A DNA stretch of 64,000 nt from the NCBI RefSeq assembly GCF_021568705.1, contig NZ_JAKGTH010000008.1:62001-126000 (forward strand), given 5' to 3'. Source of the stretch: Gillisia lutea. Lineage in GTDB: Bacteria; Bacteroidota; Bacteroidia; Flavobacteriales; Flavobacteriaceae. The translations under genes were made by a program, and so were the position numbers. The notes under the pieces are model-generated. The model was given only the letters and a program-made list of their open reading frames with translations. It ran no database searches and was not told the DNA's origin. Shown one piece after another: positions 36,049 to 45,320 of this stretch (the first letter of the stretch is position 1; the number at the start of each line of letters is the position of its first letter).

Positions 36049-36116
36049 AAATTTAATTATGTTTTTTATAGTATTTCAAAGTTTGAGTACTTATGCACTA
36101 GTAAATAAAGAGAACT

Positions 36117-37451
36117 ATGAAAGTTTTAAAATTTGGAGGGACCTCTGTAGGATCTGCTCAGAGCATACGAAATGTTAGAAATATTGTAGAAAATGTAGAT
36201 GGGAAGAAGTTAATCGTTGTTTCTGCAATGTCTGGGGTAACTAATGATCTTGTAAAGATTACTGAATATTTTAAAGCCGGAAATTCCCGAGAGGTAAATT
36301 ATATAATTGCTGGCTTAAAAACCAAACATTACAACCTGATTTCCGAATTGATACCTCATGGTCAAATAGAAGCAGTATTTACCCAAGTAGATAATATATT
36401 TTCCAGCTTGGTAGAAATTACCAGCAACGATTATTCCGAAAACCTGATCTCTGCTATTCTAACCTTTGGAGAATCTTTACTATCATGTATTTTTTCCGCC
36501 TTTTTAAATTCTACCGGAATACAGAACAAATTATTGGACGCAAAGAAATTTATGTATGTATCAAATTTGGAAAATCCTGATACCGAAAAGGTAGGAAGGT
36601 TATTCCAGCAATACGTTTCAAACCTAGGAGAAGAAAAGGTATATGTTACTCAAGGCTTTGTGAGAATAGATAAATTCAATAGAATTAATACTTTAAAAAG
36701 AGGTGGAAGCGATTTTACAGCAACTATTCTCGGGGCAGCTATTGAAGCAGAAGAAATTCAAATATGGACAGATATAGATGGCTTTCACAATAATGATCCC
36801 CGTTATGTTGAACATACCCATCCATTATTTCACCTTACTTTTGAGGAGGCGGCAGAACTGGCATATTTTGGAGCCAAAATCTTACATCCACAAACAGTTT
36901 CCCCGGTAATTGATAAAAATATTCCCATTTTCTTAAAAAATACTTTCACACCAGAAGCTCAGGGAACTATGATATCATCGCAGATAACCAGCAAAGGGCT
37001 TAAGGCTATTTCAGCTAAAGATGGTATTACAGCCATAAAAATAAAGTCTAATAGAATGCTAATGGCTCACGGCTTTCTAAGAAGGATCTTTGATGTGTTT
37101 GATGCGCACGAAACGGCGATTGATATGATAACCACTTCAGAGATAGCTATTTCATTAACAATAGATGATACCCACAATCTAGAGGCTATAATTAACGATC
37201 TGGAAGATTATGGTGAGATCACTGTAGAAACCGACCATAGCATTATATGTATAGTAGGTGAGGGGCTTATAGAGGATAAAGCAACTTCTAGATTATTTGA
37301 AATATTAAATGACATACCGGTTAGAATGATCTCGTACGGTGGAAGTATTAATAATGTTTCCCTACTGGTAGAAACCAATAATAAAATTGCAACATTGCAG
37401 GCTCTTCATCAAAAGTTATTCAAAATTAACGAGCCAGAACTTATCCATTAA
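36117..37451 (+). CDS. lysC: Aspartate kinase
   Basis: A 444-residue monofunctional aspartokinase, first step of the lysine, threonine and methionine pathways. KFGGTSVG at 5-12, ITLxGFGESLL-like LTFGESLLSC, TLKRGGSDFTA and WTDIDGFHNNDPR make up the kinase site; two ACT repeats follow (about 300-440) and would bind the feedback amino acids. Not fused to homoserine dehydrogenase or DAP decarboxylase. The divergent ACT-domain gene and the operator-like repeat suggest local control. Confidence 0.93.
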   Translation: MKVLKFGGTSVGSAQSIRNVRNIVENVDGKKLIVVSAMSGVTNDLVKITEYFKAGNSREVNYIIAGLKTKHYNLISELIPHGQIEAVFTQVDNIFSSLVEITSNDYSENLISAILTFGESLLSCIFSAFLNSTGIQNKLLDAKKFMYVSNLENPDTEKVGRLFQQYVSNLGEEKVYVTQGFVRIDKFNRINTLKRGGSDFTATILGAAIEAEEIQIWTDIDGFHNNDPRYVEHTHPLFHLTFEEAAELAYFGAKILHPQTVSPVIDKNIPIFLKNTFTPEAQGTMISSQITSKGLKAISAKDGITAIKIKSNRMLMAHGFLRRIFDVFDAHETAIDMITTSEIAISLTIDDTHNLEAIINDLEDYGEITVETDHSIICIVGEGLIEDKATSRLFEILNDIPVRMISYGGSINNVSLLVETNNKIATLQALHQKLFKINEPELIH

Positions 37452-37477
37452 AATTAAGATTCGTTTTGTTTATAATA

Positions 37478-37516
37478 AACCGTTCTGCCTTATTTTAGGG
37501 TAGGCGGTTTTTATTT
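37478..37516. terminator. Imperfect hairpin after aspartate kinase
   Basis: AACCG and CGGTT arms with partial internal pairing around an A/T-rich loop are followed by a T-rich stretch. It is located between convergent genes. The stem is imperfect, so this is tentative. Confidence 0.4.
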
Positions 37517-38764
37517 TTCTGCTCTTAATTGTTCTAGTTCATTCTTTACCTCAATAAATTTCGAAAGAAAATAAGTGCTTTTATTTCTATGCTGATTAAG
37601 CATTGCACCGGTAAAGTTAGCTGTTCTATGTTTTTGTAGTGTATTAAATAATTCTTCTATTTTAAGTTTTAGTCTTTCCTGATGCGGAATTTTATCATAT
37701 AACTGATTGATAATGTCAAAACCTCTTAACTGGGCTTCTTTCCATATATCGGGTTTGGTGTAAAGTGCTATTGCAGCTTGCGCAAAAAGTACAGGGGCAT
37801 TCTCAATATAACCATTCCATCCCAATTCTCCATGCATCCCTTCAGCTCCAAGGCTGGTAGTTACATTAGGAGTTCCACATAACATAGCCTCCGTTAACTT
37901 ACCTTTTAGTCCTGCACCAAAGCGCAGTGGAGCTAAGCTAACTTTTGCATTTTTCACTTCCCACTGGGCATTCTTTGTCCATCCTTTGATGAAAAAATTA
38001 TTTCTGGGTGCATTTAATTGTGTAACTTTTTGAGAAGGATAGGCACCATATACGTGCATTTGGGCACGTGGAAGTTCTTTATTAATTAAAGGCCATATCT
38101 CCTTTTTTAAGTAAAGGACCGCATCATAATTTGGAAAGTGTCTGAAATTTCCAATACTCACAAAATGCTCTCTTTCCTCATATTTGGGAAGTTCAGTTAT
38201 AGTGTTTTCAGAAAGTTTATCGAATAGGAAGGGAATATAAATCAGTAAATTAATAGGAACCTCAAAATCGGTAATAAGCAGCTGCATTTCTTGCTTAGAA
38301 ATAATAAGGCTTAAATCACATCTATAAATACTAGCTATCTCTCGTTTTGCCAGTTCAGAATCTTTAATTTTTAATTGGTTTTTTTGTAGAGCTTTAAACT
38401 CCAGTTCACGGTGTTTTCTTAAAAAATGAAGATCTTCCGTATCGAGAATCTTTATTGAATTAGGACAAATCTTCGTTACTCTCCATCCAAACTGCTCTTC
38501 CATCATAAACCTATCGAATAAAACAATATCCGGAGCTAGGGCAGAAATAAAATCATCAAAACTACTGTTGTTCAATTCAATATTGATGCTATTAATGTCC
38601 ATTTCCTCAAGGTTAGCCATATGAATGGTCTTGGCAGCTGTAGAGGCAAAAGTTATTTTATAATTTTGCAAAAGAAAAAAGTCCAGAAGCTGCATCATAC
38701 GCGCCCCTGCAGCCGAAGAATTGGGTTCCGGCCATACGTACCCTATTACTAAAAGAGATTTCAA
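37511..38764 (-). CDS. Glycosyltransferase family 4-like protein
   Basis: A 417-residue GT-B glycosyltransferase. The N-terminal Rossmann domain begins LVIGYVWPEPNSSAAGARM; the C-terminal nucleotide-sugar domain has SIGNFRHFPNYDAV, FIKGW and VSLAPLRFGAGLKGKLTEAMLCGTP, the E-x7-E-like donor motif. The acceptor is unknown; surface polysaccharide or glycoprotein are possibilities. The start is a TTG at 38762-38764; no ATG occurs before the conserved first strand. No other sugar gene is adjacent. Confidence 0.85.
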   Translation of the reverse strand: MKSLLVIGYVWPEPNSSAAGARMMQLLDFFLLQNYKITFASTAAKTIHMANLEEMDINSINIELNNSSFDDFISALAPDIVLFDRFMMEEQFGWRVTKICPNSIKILDTEDLHFLRKHRELEFKALQKNQLKIKDSELAKREIASIYRCDLSLIISKQEMQLLITDFEVPINLLIYIPFLFDKLSENTITELPKYEEREHFVSIGNFRHFPNYDAVLYLKKEIWPLINKELPRAQMHVYGAYPSQKVTQLNAPRNNFFIKGWTKNAQWEVKNAKVSLAPLRFGAGLKGKLTEAMLCGTPNVTTSLGAEGMHGELGWNGYIENAPVLFAQAAIALYTKPDIWKEAQLRGFDIINQLYDKIPHQERLKLKIEELFNTLQKHRTANFTGAMLNQHRNKSTYFLSKFIEVKNELEQLRAEK

Positions 38765-38807
38765 ATTTTGATTTTTTCAAAAATACCCGAAATTTTCTTA
38801 AATATGT

Positions 38808-40625
38808 TCAATTAGTAAAACTACTTGAAAGTAAAAGAGAACCTACAATCCATAGTACTAGTGAAACCGCTCCTCCAATTATAAGAAAATGCCTAAATCT
38901 ATAGATTCCCATTCCATAAATAATGGTATTTGTTTGATATCCAACTGGTGTGAAGAAACTAAAATTTGCAGCAAACATGATGGCAAGAATAAAAGGTTTA
39001 GGATCTAATTTTAAAGCCAAGGCAATAGTAATGGCTATAGGTGTTATAATAATAGCGGTGGCATTGTTTGAAACAAAGCCGCTCATAATCATCGTCACTA
39101 AAAATAGTATTCCTACAATTACAGTTCCGGTTTGATCGTCAAATAATTCGAGTAATCTTGCTGAAATCCATTCATCTGCCCCGCTGTTACTCATAGCCAC
39201 CCCTAAAGGTATCATTCCTGCCAGGAGAAATATTATTTGCCAGTTTACCTGAGAATATATTTTACCGAGATCTATGCATTTAAAATAGATCATAAGAAAA
39301 CAGCCTACAAGTGCACTTTTTAAGATTGGAAAGATAGAGAAGGCTGAAAGTGCAATTACAAGTAATAAGATGCCTAAACTAATATATTTCTTAGATTTGG
39401 TAGATACATCTACTTCTTCATGCTCCTGTAAAATCGCTATATTTTCTAATTTACTTAAATTGGATAGGGTACGCTGGGAAACTTCTACCAACAATCTGTC
39501 ACCAACTCTTAGTTCAATTTGGTCACGTTTTTTACCAAAAATCCTGCTTTCTGGATGAATATAACTTCTTCGTTTTTTAATAGCCAAAGGAACTGCTCCA
39601 TGTAGATCATAGGCCCCAACCGAGTTGATATTTTTACCTATTAACGGGGAATTAGGCAGCATTAAAAGTTCCACTAACTGGACGCTTTCTTCTATTGGTT
39701 CTTCATGTTTAAGAGGATCTAATAATTTTTCTGCATCCGATTTTTTTATTATAGTAAGACCTTTATTCTCCTTAAGCTTTACCAGGTTTTCTAAGTTAGA
39801 TCTTAATAACAGCTGATCATTTTCCTGTAAGCTAGTATATTTTCCAGGTCTATCATTTATAATCCCGTCCCTTTTCAATCTTAATATTTCTATATCATTA
39901 TTGTCATAGAAAAAAGTATCAACTATGTTCCTTCCAATAAGTTTAGAATCATGATTTATAATAACGGTAGTAATATATTCGTCTAAATTATATGCTTCAT
40001 TTAGGTTGGTCTCTTTTTTCTTAGGAAGAAATCTTGAAAAGATGGTGACAGTTAATATGGTAATTACCAAAAATATAACGCCATACCAGGTAAATTCAAA
40101 AAAGGAAAACTTTTCTACACCCCGTTCTACGGCAATAGCATTAACAATTAAATTGGTAGAAGTTCCCATAAGGGTACAGCTTCCTCCAATAATTCCTGCA
40201 AAAGAGATAGGCAACAATAACTTTTCGCTTGGAATATTATATTTTGCAGAGAGTTCGGTGATAATTTTAATAAACACAATTACCACTGCGGTTGTATTAA
40301 TAAAGGCTGAAATCCCGCCTGCAATAAGCATAAATAAAGGAATCATGAGATAAATGGGAAGACCCTTAAAATTCCGTAAGCCTTTGGCAAGCCAGTCTAT
40401 AACCCCATTTGTTTCCAAGCCAATAGCTATTATCATTAAGGCGAGAACTGTAATGGTTGCAGGGTTGGAAAACCCACTTATGGCTTCTTCAGGACTAATT
40501 ATATTGGTGACGAGTAGACTTACCATTATAAAAAAAGCAATTTTGTCTACAGGAAAAACTTCCAGAGCAAAAAATACAATTACAATAGCTAAAATGATAA
40601 ACACCAAAATTATTTCTACAGTCAT
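38808..40625 (-). CDS. SLC13 (DASS)-family transporter with TrkA-C domains
   Basis: A 605-residue permease with about ten membrane helices in two blocks (1-195 and 400-605) around two regulatory RCK_C/TrkA_C domains (about 205-385; ITTVIINHDSKLIGRNI, LVELLMLPNSPLIGKN). GSCTLMGTSTNLIVNAIA and FFTPVGYQTNTIIYG are the two sodium/substrate helix-hairpin motifs of the family. Substrates include sulfate, dicarboxylates and silicate; the substrate here is not known. The internal TrkA_C pair suggests nucleotide or ion gating. Confidence 0.9.
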   Translation of the reverse strand: MTVEIILVFIILAIVIVFFALEVFPVDKIAFFIMVSLLVTNIISPEEAISGFSNPATITVLALMIIAIGLETNGVIDWLAKGLRNFKGLPIYLMIPLFMLIAGGISAFINTTAVVIVFIKIITELSAKYNIPSEKLLLPISFAGIIGGSCTLMGTSTNLIVNAIAVERGVEKFSFFEFTWYGVIFLVITILTVTIFSRFLPKKKETNLNEAYNLDEYITTVIINHDSKLIGRNIVDTFFYDNNDIEILRLKRDGIINDRPGKYTSLQENDQLLLRSNLENLVKLKENKGLTIIKKSDAEKLLDPLKHEEPIEESVQLVELLMLPNSPLIGKNINSVGAYDLHGAVPLAIKKRRSYIHPESRIFGKKRDQIELRVGDRLLVEVSQRTLSNLSKLENIAILQEHEEVDVSTKSKKYISLGILLLVIALSAFSIFPILKSALVGCFLMIYFKCIDLGKIYSQVNWQIIFLLAGMIPLGVAMSNSGADEWISARLLELFDDQTGTVIVGILFLVTMIMSGFVSNNATAIIITPIAITIALALKLDPKPFILAIMFAANFSFFTPVGYQTNTIIYGMGIYRFRHFLIIGGAVSLVLWIVGSLLLSSSFTN

Positions 40626-40736
40626 ACCCCTAAATTAGGAAGTTAAAAGTAGAATTAAAAAGAGTTTAATCTTATGAAGTTCTGAAATATTTATGAATTG
40701 ATGTAATGAATAAGAAAATCCTTATAACAACCGTAA

Positions 40737-41366
40737 CTAGATTTTATATTTTTCATGCCTTTCTTTAAGCATTTTACAATTGAGATCTTTTCTATTTCGG
40801 AGAACTGTTTTTCCGAACCAGGTATGATATTTCTGGTTTTCGAGAAATTCAACATTTATAGCAAACCATTCCTCATCAGAATATTGCCTATTGAAAAATT
40901 GCTCCCATTCGGCTCTAAGGCGCTCATTTCTAAAAATATAACTCTCTAAACCCAAATGATAAAGATCAGCGTCACAAATAATTTTTTCAGCCTGATTCTT
41001 GGGGTTTTGAGGCATTTTGGTAGCCATAATACAGCTTTTCACAATCTCCATCTTGTCCTTTGGATAATTATGCTTTTCCAGATAATCCATGGCAAATACT
41101 ACACTTTTATCCTCATGGTCCTTATAGGTTTCGGCCATGCCGGTATCATGAAATAATGCAGCGATAAGAATAGGTTCTAAATCTGCACCAAAAACCTCTT
41201 CATAATTTGCGATGGTCTTTACATATTTATAGACATCCTGAGTATGTTGTACACTATGGAAAGGTAAAGATTTACAGCGACTGTTGTTTAAAAAATCAAT
41301 GCAGTACTCTTGTGTTTGAGCAACAATGTTAGACCTGCTTAAACCTTTTAAAAAACTAAATGCCAT
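40737..41366 (-). CDS. HD-domain phosphohydrolase
   Basis: A 209-residue cytoplasmic HD protein. HSVQHTQDVYKYV and AALFHDTGMAETYKDHED (HD pair near residue 73), ATKMPQNPKNQAEKIICDADLYHLG supply the metal ligands. This pattern suits small nucleotide or cyclic nucleotide hydrolases. The substrate is unknown. Confidence 0.82.
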   Translation of the reverse strand: MAFSFLKGLSRSNIVAQTQEYCIDFLNNSRCKSLPFHSVQHTQDVYKYVKTIANYEEVFGADLEPILIAALFHDTGMAETYKDHEDKSVVFAMDYLEKHNYPKDKMEIVKSCIMATKMPQNPKNQAEKIICDADLYHLGLESYIFRNERLRAEWEQFFNRQYSDEEWFAINVEFLENQKYHTWFGKTVLRNRKDLNCKMLKERHEKYKI

Positions 41367-41696
41367 AAAAATAGATATATCTGAGATTGGGAGTTTTAAT
41401 TTTGCAACCGCAAAAAGTGCTTTTTTTGTTATACAAAATCATGTTTCTAATTTACGAGAATTCAACTAATACATCAACTAAATAAATACTTTAACCTTTT
41501 ATTAGGTAATTGTATTAATAGTAGATGAATCTCTTTTAATAAATCAGCATAAGTATACCGTAATACACATCTAAGCGATTCAAATTTCAAGTTCCACAAT
41601 TTGTGCGAAAAAAAAGATTAATTAATAAAGTAATCTTAATTCCTTTTTCTCTTCTTCAGTTTTTGTATAATTTGAAAAAAAGAAAATTTTATAGTT
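41367..41696. other. Intergenic region before the Gre factor
   Basis: A 330-base A/T-rich gap between divergent genes. No coding frame or RNA gene is seen. It contains TAATTTTG at 41397-41404, a -7-like element on the plus strand, and a short repeat (AAGATTA/TAATCTT) near 41615-41640. No repeat array or mobile-element remnant is visible. Confidence 0.5.
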
Positions 41697-42197
41697 ATGA
41701 GTCGAGGTTTTGTAAAAGAAGATGATCAGGAAGAAGCACCTTTTATTCCTCCAAGAGCTGCCTTACCAGTGGGCGTTATTAATTATGTTACCCCTCTGGG
41801 TTATAAGAAACTGATAGATGAAAAAAAGGAACTTGAACAGCAGCGAGCAAATCTTGATATTACAGACGATAAGGAGCGAAGGCATGCGCTTGCAGTGTTG
41901 GACGGAACCATTAATTTATTGCAGGATAGAATTAATTCTTCCAGAATTTTAAAACCCGAAGAGCAACCACAGGATGAAGTTCGATTTGGTGCAACGGTGA
42001 GCTTTAAAAATTTAGACGATAAAAAGACCCTGAAATTTCAGCTTGTAGGTGTGGATGAGGCGAATATAAAAGATCAAAAAATAGCTTTTGTAGCTCCTAT
42101 TGCCAAAGCGCTTACAGGAAAGAAAGTTGGTGAAAAAACACAAGCATTTATGGCCGGAAAACAGCAAGAATTAGAAATTTTAATGATAGAATACTAA
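41697..42197 (+). CDS. GreA/GreB-like transcription elongation factor
   Basis: A 166-residue protein. The N-terminal coiled coil (about 30-85; YVTPLGYKKLIDEKKELEQQ, LAVLDGTINLLQDRI) has acidic residues at its tip (LDITDDKERR), and the C-terminal FKBP-like domain has VRFGATVSFKN and PIAKALTGKKVGEKTQ. It resembles GreB more than GreA. The N-terminal extension of about 30 residues is Pro-rich. Gre factors bind in the RNA polymerase secondary channel and rescue backtracked complexes. The 3' end overlaps the convergent usher gene by 4 bases, and no terminator is seen between them. Confidence 0.85.
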   Translation: MSRGFVKEDDQEEAPFIPPRAALPVGVINYVTPLGYKKLIDEKKELEQQRANLDITDDKERRHALAVLDGTINLLQDRINSSRILKPEEQPQDEVRFGATVSFKNLDDKKTLKFQLVGVDEANIKDQKIAFVAPIAKALTGKKVGEKTQAFMAGKQQELEILMIEY

Positions 42198-44779
42198 TTT
42201 GACTGAATTACAAATTCAATAGTATCTACAATGTCTCCATATTTATCAATTTCTATTTCAAAGGAGACTTCAGATGTTTTTGAAAAATATCCAAGATTGG
42301 AAAGCTGATTTTCATTCAACTTTGCTTTATATGTGCCAGGAGGCAAACCTAAATAGCTAAAATACCCATCACCTTCGGTAAGAATATTGGCAATTACCTC
42401 TTGGTTGGAATCTAAAATATTAATTATAATCCTACCCAGACCGTTGGTGCCTGACTCGTTTTTAAGATATACCATTCCCGAAACTTCTCCCACAACATGA
42501 ATAGGGACATAAATATTTTTAAACTGATTAGGAACCGTCTCTACGCTAATTCTAGGATTTTTAATTCTCCACGCAATGTTATCTACACTTAAAGTATCGA
42601 TTTCTATTACCAGATTTGTGTAAGGTTGCAAATCGGTTATATTAATAATAGTTTCATTTTTATTATAAGAAACTGCTCCCAAATTGTTCTTTAAATGAAC
42701 ATTTGGTACTTCCGGTTCCGAATCATCCATCTTTCCATTAGAGTTGAGATCCAGAAAAGGAAGAATATTAATAGAGCCTTTTCCAGCGCTATTTCTATCA
42801 CTTACGCTTAAACTTCCTGTGTTATCATCCAATCTTAAACTTCCCCTGGCAGATTGTACAAATGATGAGTTTTTGTTTCCAAACCTTGAAACCACGGCGG
42901 TTTGGGCAAAATCAAAAATATATCTTAATCCTATCTCAAGATTATATAAATTTCTTTGTAGATTATTTTCATAACTTAAATTGAGGAAACCTCTTCTAAA
43001 AACAGGTCTTTCCAACTCTACACGCATATTTGTTAATTCACTGGTATTGTAATCATACTGAATTTGTGGAGAAAAGAGGAATTGATAGGGTAGGCGATAG
43101 GTTTGAGATAAGATGCTGTAAATTGTGGGGTCCACACTTCGGTCATTGAACAGGCCGTAAGTGGTTAAATTAGTGCTTACTCCCATAACAACACCGGACA
43201 AAAGAAGCTGAGCTGTTGTAAACTCTGAAGTAGGCATGATAATTTGATTGAGACCAAATCGGGTATAGGCCGTAAAGAATTTTGTACGTATAGGAGTAGA
43301 AATGGTTAGTTTTCTTTCTTCCAGATAATTATAATTTATTGCAGTTTGATCCCTGTCGTAATTTATATAACTAAAATCGACTTGAAAACTGGAGAGAGTT
43401 CTATAGCTTAATAAACCTTCAGCTTTTACCCCGTAAGAATACTCCCCTGTAAACAGAAAGCTGGGTGCTAATTTGATGGAGGTATTAATAAAAGGAATAA
43501 CCTCACCGCTCGCTGTGTTAGAAACATATTCTGCTCCACCACCAATTGTAAGTCCGTTGGTAATTCCATAGTTTAAATTTAATCTTGAAAATTTTCTGTT
43601 ATCTCCATCCTCAACAATTCCGGCACTTAAGGTATATTCAAATTCATTCTTCGGAATAAAATTATAAGGGATATTTATAGATTTTTCTTCAAAGCGCTCC
43701 TCTCCGTTCGGACCGTAGAATTTTAAATTAACAGCGGTATTACCATACATAAGAGGGACATCAAAAGTGTAAAATCCGGAAGCATCGGCTTCTACGAAGT
43801 CTACAAGTATGTTATTAATATATAACTCTACCGTCCAGCGCGGTTCAGTGTAATCACTAAGAGTATAACTTCCAAAAGAGCGTCGGTTATGGACAGGGGC
43901 ATTACTAAGTTGAAGCCCAACAACCGGAGCGAATAACGAGGAGGTGGAGCGAGTAAATATTTTACCTGCAGTAATTTGCTTAAATACCGAGTTACTATTA
44001 TTTACATATCTCCATTGATAAAATTGATTGCGAGAAATAAAGGGAACCTGAGTTGAATAATTTAAGAGCACATTTGTTTCTCCTCCGGCAATAATTGTTC
44101 CTAAGCCAAGGTTAAACCGGTTGTCATTTTCGCTTATGGACTGTTGTGTAGTGGTAATTCCCCAATCTAACATTCCAGCTTTAAAAAACGGATATGTTTT
44201 GGCAATTGTAGTATCTGGTTTTACAATACCTTTCACATTATCTAAATTGCTACGCATTTTACGCAGTCTAATCTCTTTTAAAAGCGGTAATTCCAATTCT
44301 GTTTGCAGAACAACTTCTAAGTTTCTGAAATTAAAATCTGTATTAATTTCAAAGATCTTTCCAAAGTAATCGGACTTTAAATACGTAGTTGTGGGTGTTA
44401 CTATAAACGCATCGCTTGCAGGGTAGGTTACGTCTTTATATAAAATACTTTTACTGGTGGGATCTATTTTATATTTAAACCCGGAATTAATTAAAAATCC
44501 GGTTATCACATTACCGGAGGATTCCTTGGTGTTTTTGATCTTTAAATGGTTAAATAATTCGGTAACCCCTATATAAGCATCTTCATTTTTAATCGCAATA
44601 GGAAGATCTAATACTCCGTAGTTGGGAATTTTAAGATCAACAGTTAGTTCATCATATTCCGGATAGCCCTGGGCCTTAACGGTAGGAATTCCTATACTGA
44701 ATAAAAGTAAGAGTAATGTTACCCTGCCAAGTAAATAAAATATGTATTGAAAAAAACAAGCAGGGTATTTATGTCTCAT
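42194..44779 (-). CDS. Outer-membrane usher-like protein (chaperone-usher type)
   Basis: An 861-residue exported protein: signal peptide to about residue 37, an N-terminal domain (about 38-170), a barrel-like middle, and C-terminal beta domains. Around residues 312-370, VELYINNILVDFVEADASGFY, then VPLMYGNTAVNLKFYGPNGEE has the usher pattern of a strand, aromatic turn and a plug/barrel entry. Near the C-terminus LQPYTNLVIEIDTLSVDNIAW matches the usher motif PY-x-N-x-[IV]-x-ID-x-LP-like. The region FLDLNSNGKMDDSEPEVPNVHL is Sdr-like. It is the last gene of a locus with a chaperone and four DUF4402 genes. This is not a TonB-dependent receptor (no plug with TonB box). The usher call is by pattern, so it needs structural confirmation. 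Confidence 0.72.
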   Translation of the reverse strand: MRHKYPACFFQYIFYLLGRVTLLLLLFSIGIPTVKAQGYPEYDELTVDLKIPNYGVLDLPIAIKNEDAYIGVTELFNHLKIKNTKESSGNVITGFLINSGFKYKIDPTSKSILYKDVTYPASDAFIVTPTTTYLKSDYFGKIFEINTDFNFRNLEVVLQTELELPLLKEIRLRKMRSNLDNVKGIVKPDTTIAKTYPFFKAGMLDWGITTTQQSISENDNRFNLGLGTIIAGGETNVLLNYSTQVPFISRNQFYQWRYVNNSNSVFKQITAGKIFTRSTSSLFAPVVGLQLSNAPVHNRRSFGSYTLSDYTEPRWTVELYINNILVDFVEADASGFYTFDVPLMYGNTAVNLKFYGPNGEERFEEKSINIPYNFIPKNEFEYTLSAGIVEDGDNRKFSRLNLNYGITNGLTIGGGAEYVSNTASGEVIPFINTSIKLAPSFLFTGEYSYGVKAEGLLSYRTLSSFQVDFSYINYDRDQTAINYNYLEERKLTISTPIRTKFFTAYTRFGLNQIIMPTSEFTTAQLLLSGVVMGVSTNLTTYGLFNDRSVDPTIYSILSQTYRLPYQFLFSPQIQYDYNTSELTNMRVELERPVFRRGFLNLSYENNLQRNLYNLEIGLRYIFDFAQTAVVSRFGNKNSSFVQSARGSLRLDDNTGSLSVSDRNSAGKGSINILPFLDLNSNGKMDDSEPEVPNVHLKNNLGAVSYNKNETIINITDLQPYTNLVIEIDTLSVDNIAWRIKNPRISVETVPNQFKNIYVPIHVVGEVSGMVYLKNESGTNGLGRIIINILDSNQEVIANILTEGDGYFSYLGLPPGTYKAKLNENQLSNLGYFSKTSEVSFEIEIDKYGDIVDTIEFVIQSN

Positions 44780-44795
44780 CGATTAGAGTAGATAC

Positions 44796-45320
44796 TTATT
44801 GCTGAATAAAAGTTATTGTAAAAGTTCCATTATAATTTCCGGCAGGACTTGCGGTAGAATTACCAACGCTTAAGGTTCCCCCTATGTATACGTCGTTTAT
44901 AACCTCGGAACTGCTTGTGGTAATAAAGGTTGATCCTGTACTGTAACTATCTATATTCAATGTAACAGATCCCCCATTAGAACCGTTCATAACTATAGCG
45001 GGAGTAGGAGCAATACTAATAATTGTTCCCGGATTTACTTTAACTTCAAATAATGCTGAAGAAACTGTTTGACCTAAATTAAGTAATATAATATCTCCTG
45101 AAGAAGTTCTTATACTATTGTAGTCAACCGATACAGTTCCGCCACTGTCGCCCGTAATAAAGGATCCAAAGTTTAAAAATCTAGAGGTATTTACATCCAC
45201 TTCTACCGGTATTGGGGGATTTTCCTGTGCCACTACTAAACTCCCGTAAAACATCATTAATAATAGAATAACATAGGAAGTCTTATTCAAGTTGTCTTTA
45301 TGTTTTAAGAGCGTTTTCAT
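44796..45320 (-). CDS. DUF4402 pilin-like protein D
   Basis: A 174-residue exported protein: a signal peptide (LLLMMFYGSLVVAQ) followed by the DUF4402 pattern NTSRFLNFGSFITGDSGGTVS and a C-terminal strand GNYNGTFTITFIQQ with alternating hydrophobics. Compared with the other three copies it lacks the penultimate Tyr and starts differently after the signal. Its ATG overlaps the stop of the upstream lectin gene (TAATG, 1 base), and the usher follows after 16 bases. Coupled translation with the lectin gene suggests an adapter between it and the fibre, which is an inference. Confidence 0.72.
   Translation of the reverse strand: MKTLLKHKDNLNKTSYVILLLMMFYGSLVVAQENPPIPVEVDVNTSRFLNFGSFITGDSGGTVSVDYNSIRTSSGDIILLNLGQTVSSALFEVKVNPGTIISIAPTPAIVMNGSNGGSVTLNIDSYSTGSTFITTSSSEVINDVYIGGTLSVGNSTASPAGNYNGTFTITFIQQ

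Noticed and set aside
41397-41430. GCAAAAAGTGC followed by T run as a terminator
   Set aside because: The pairing is too short (GCA/TGC with A/T) to be stable, and no gene ends nearby in the needed direction.
42194-44779. TonB-dependent receptor in place of an usher
   Set aside because: No TonB box, no plug domain motif, no SusD-like partner gene; the neighbours are a PapD-like chaperone and DUF4402 proteins.
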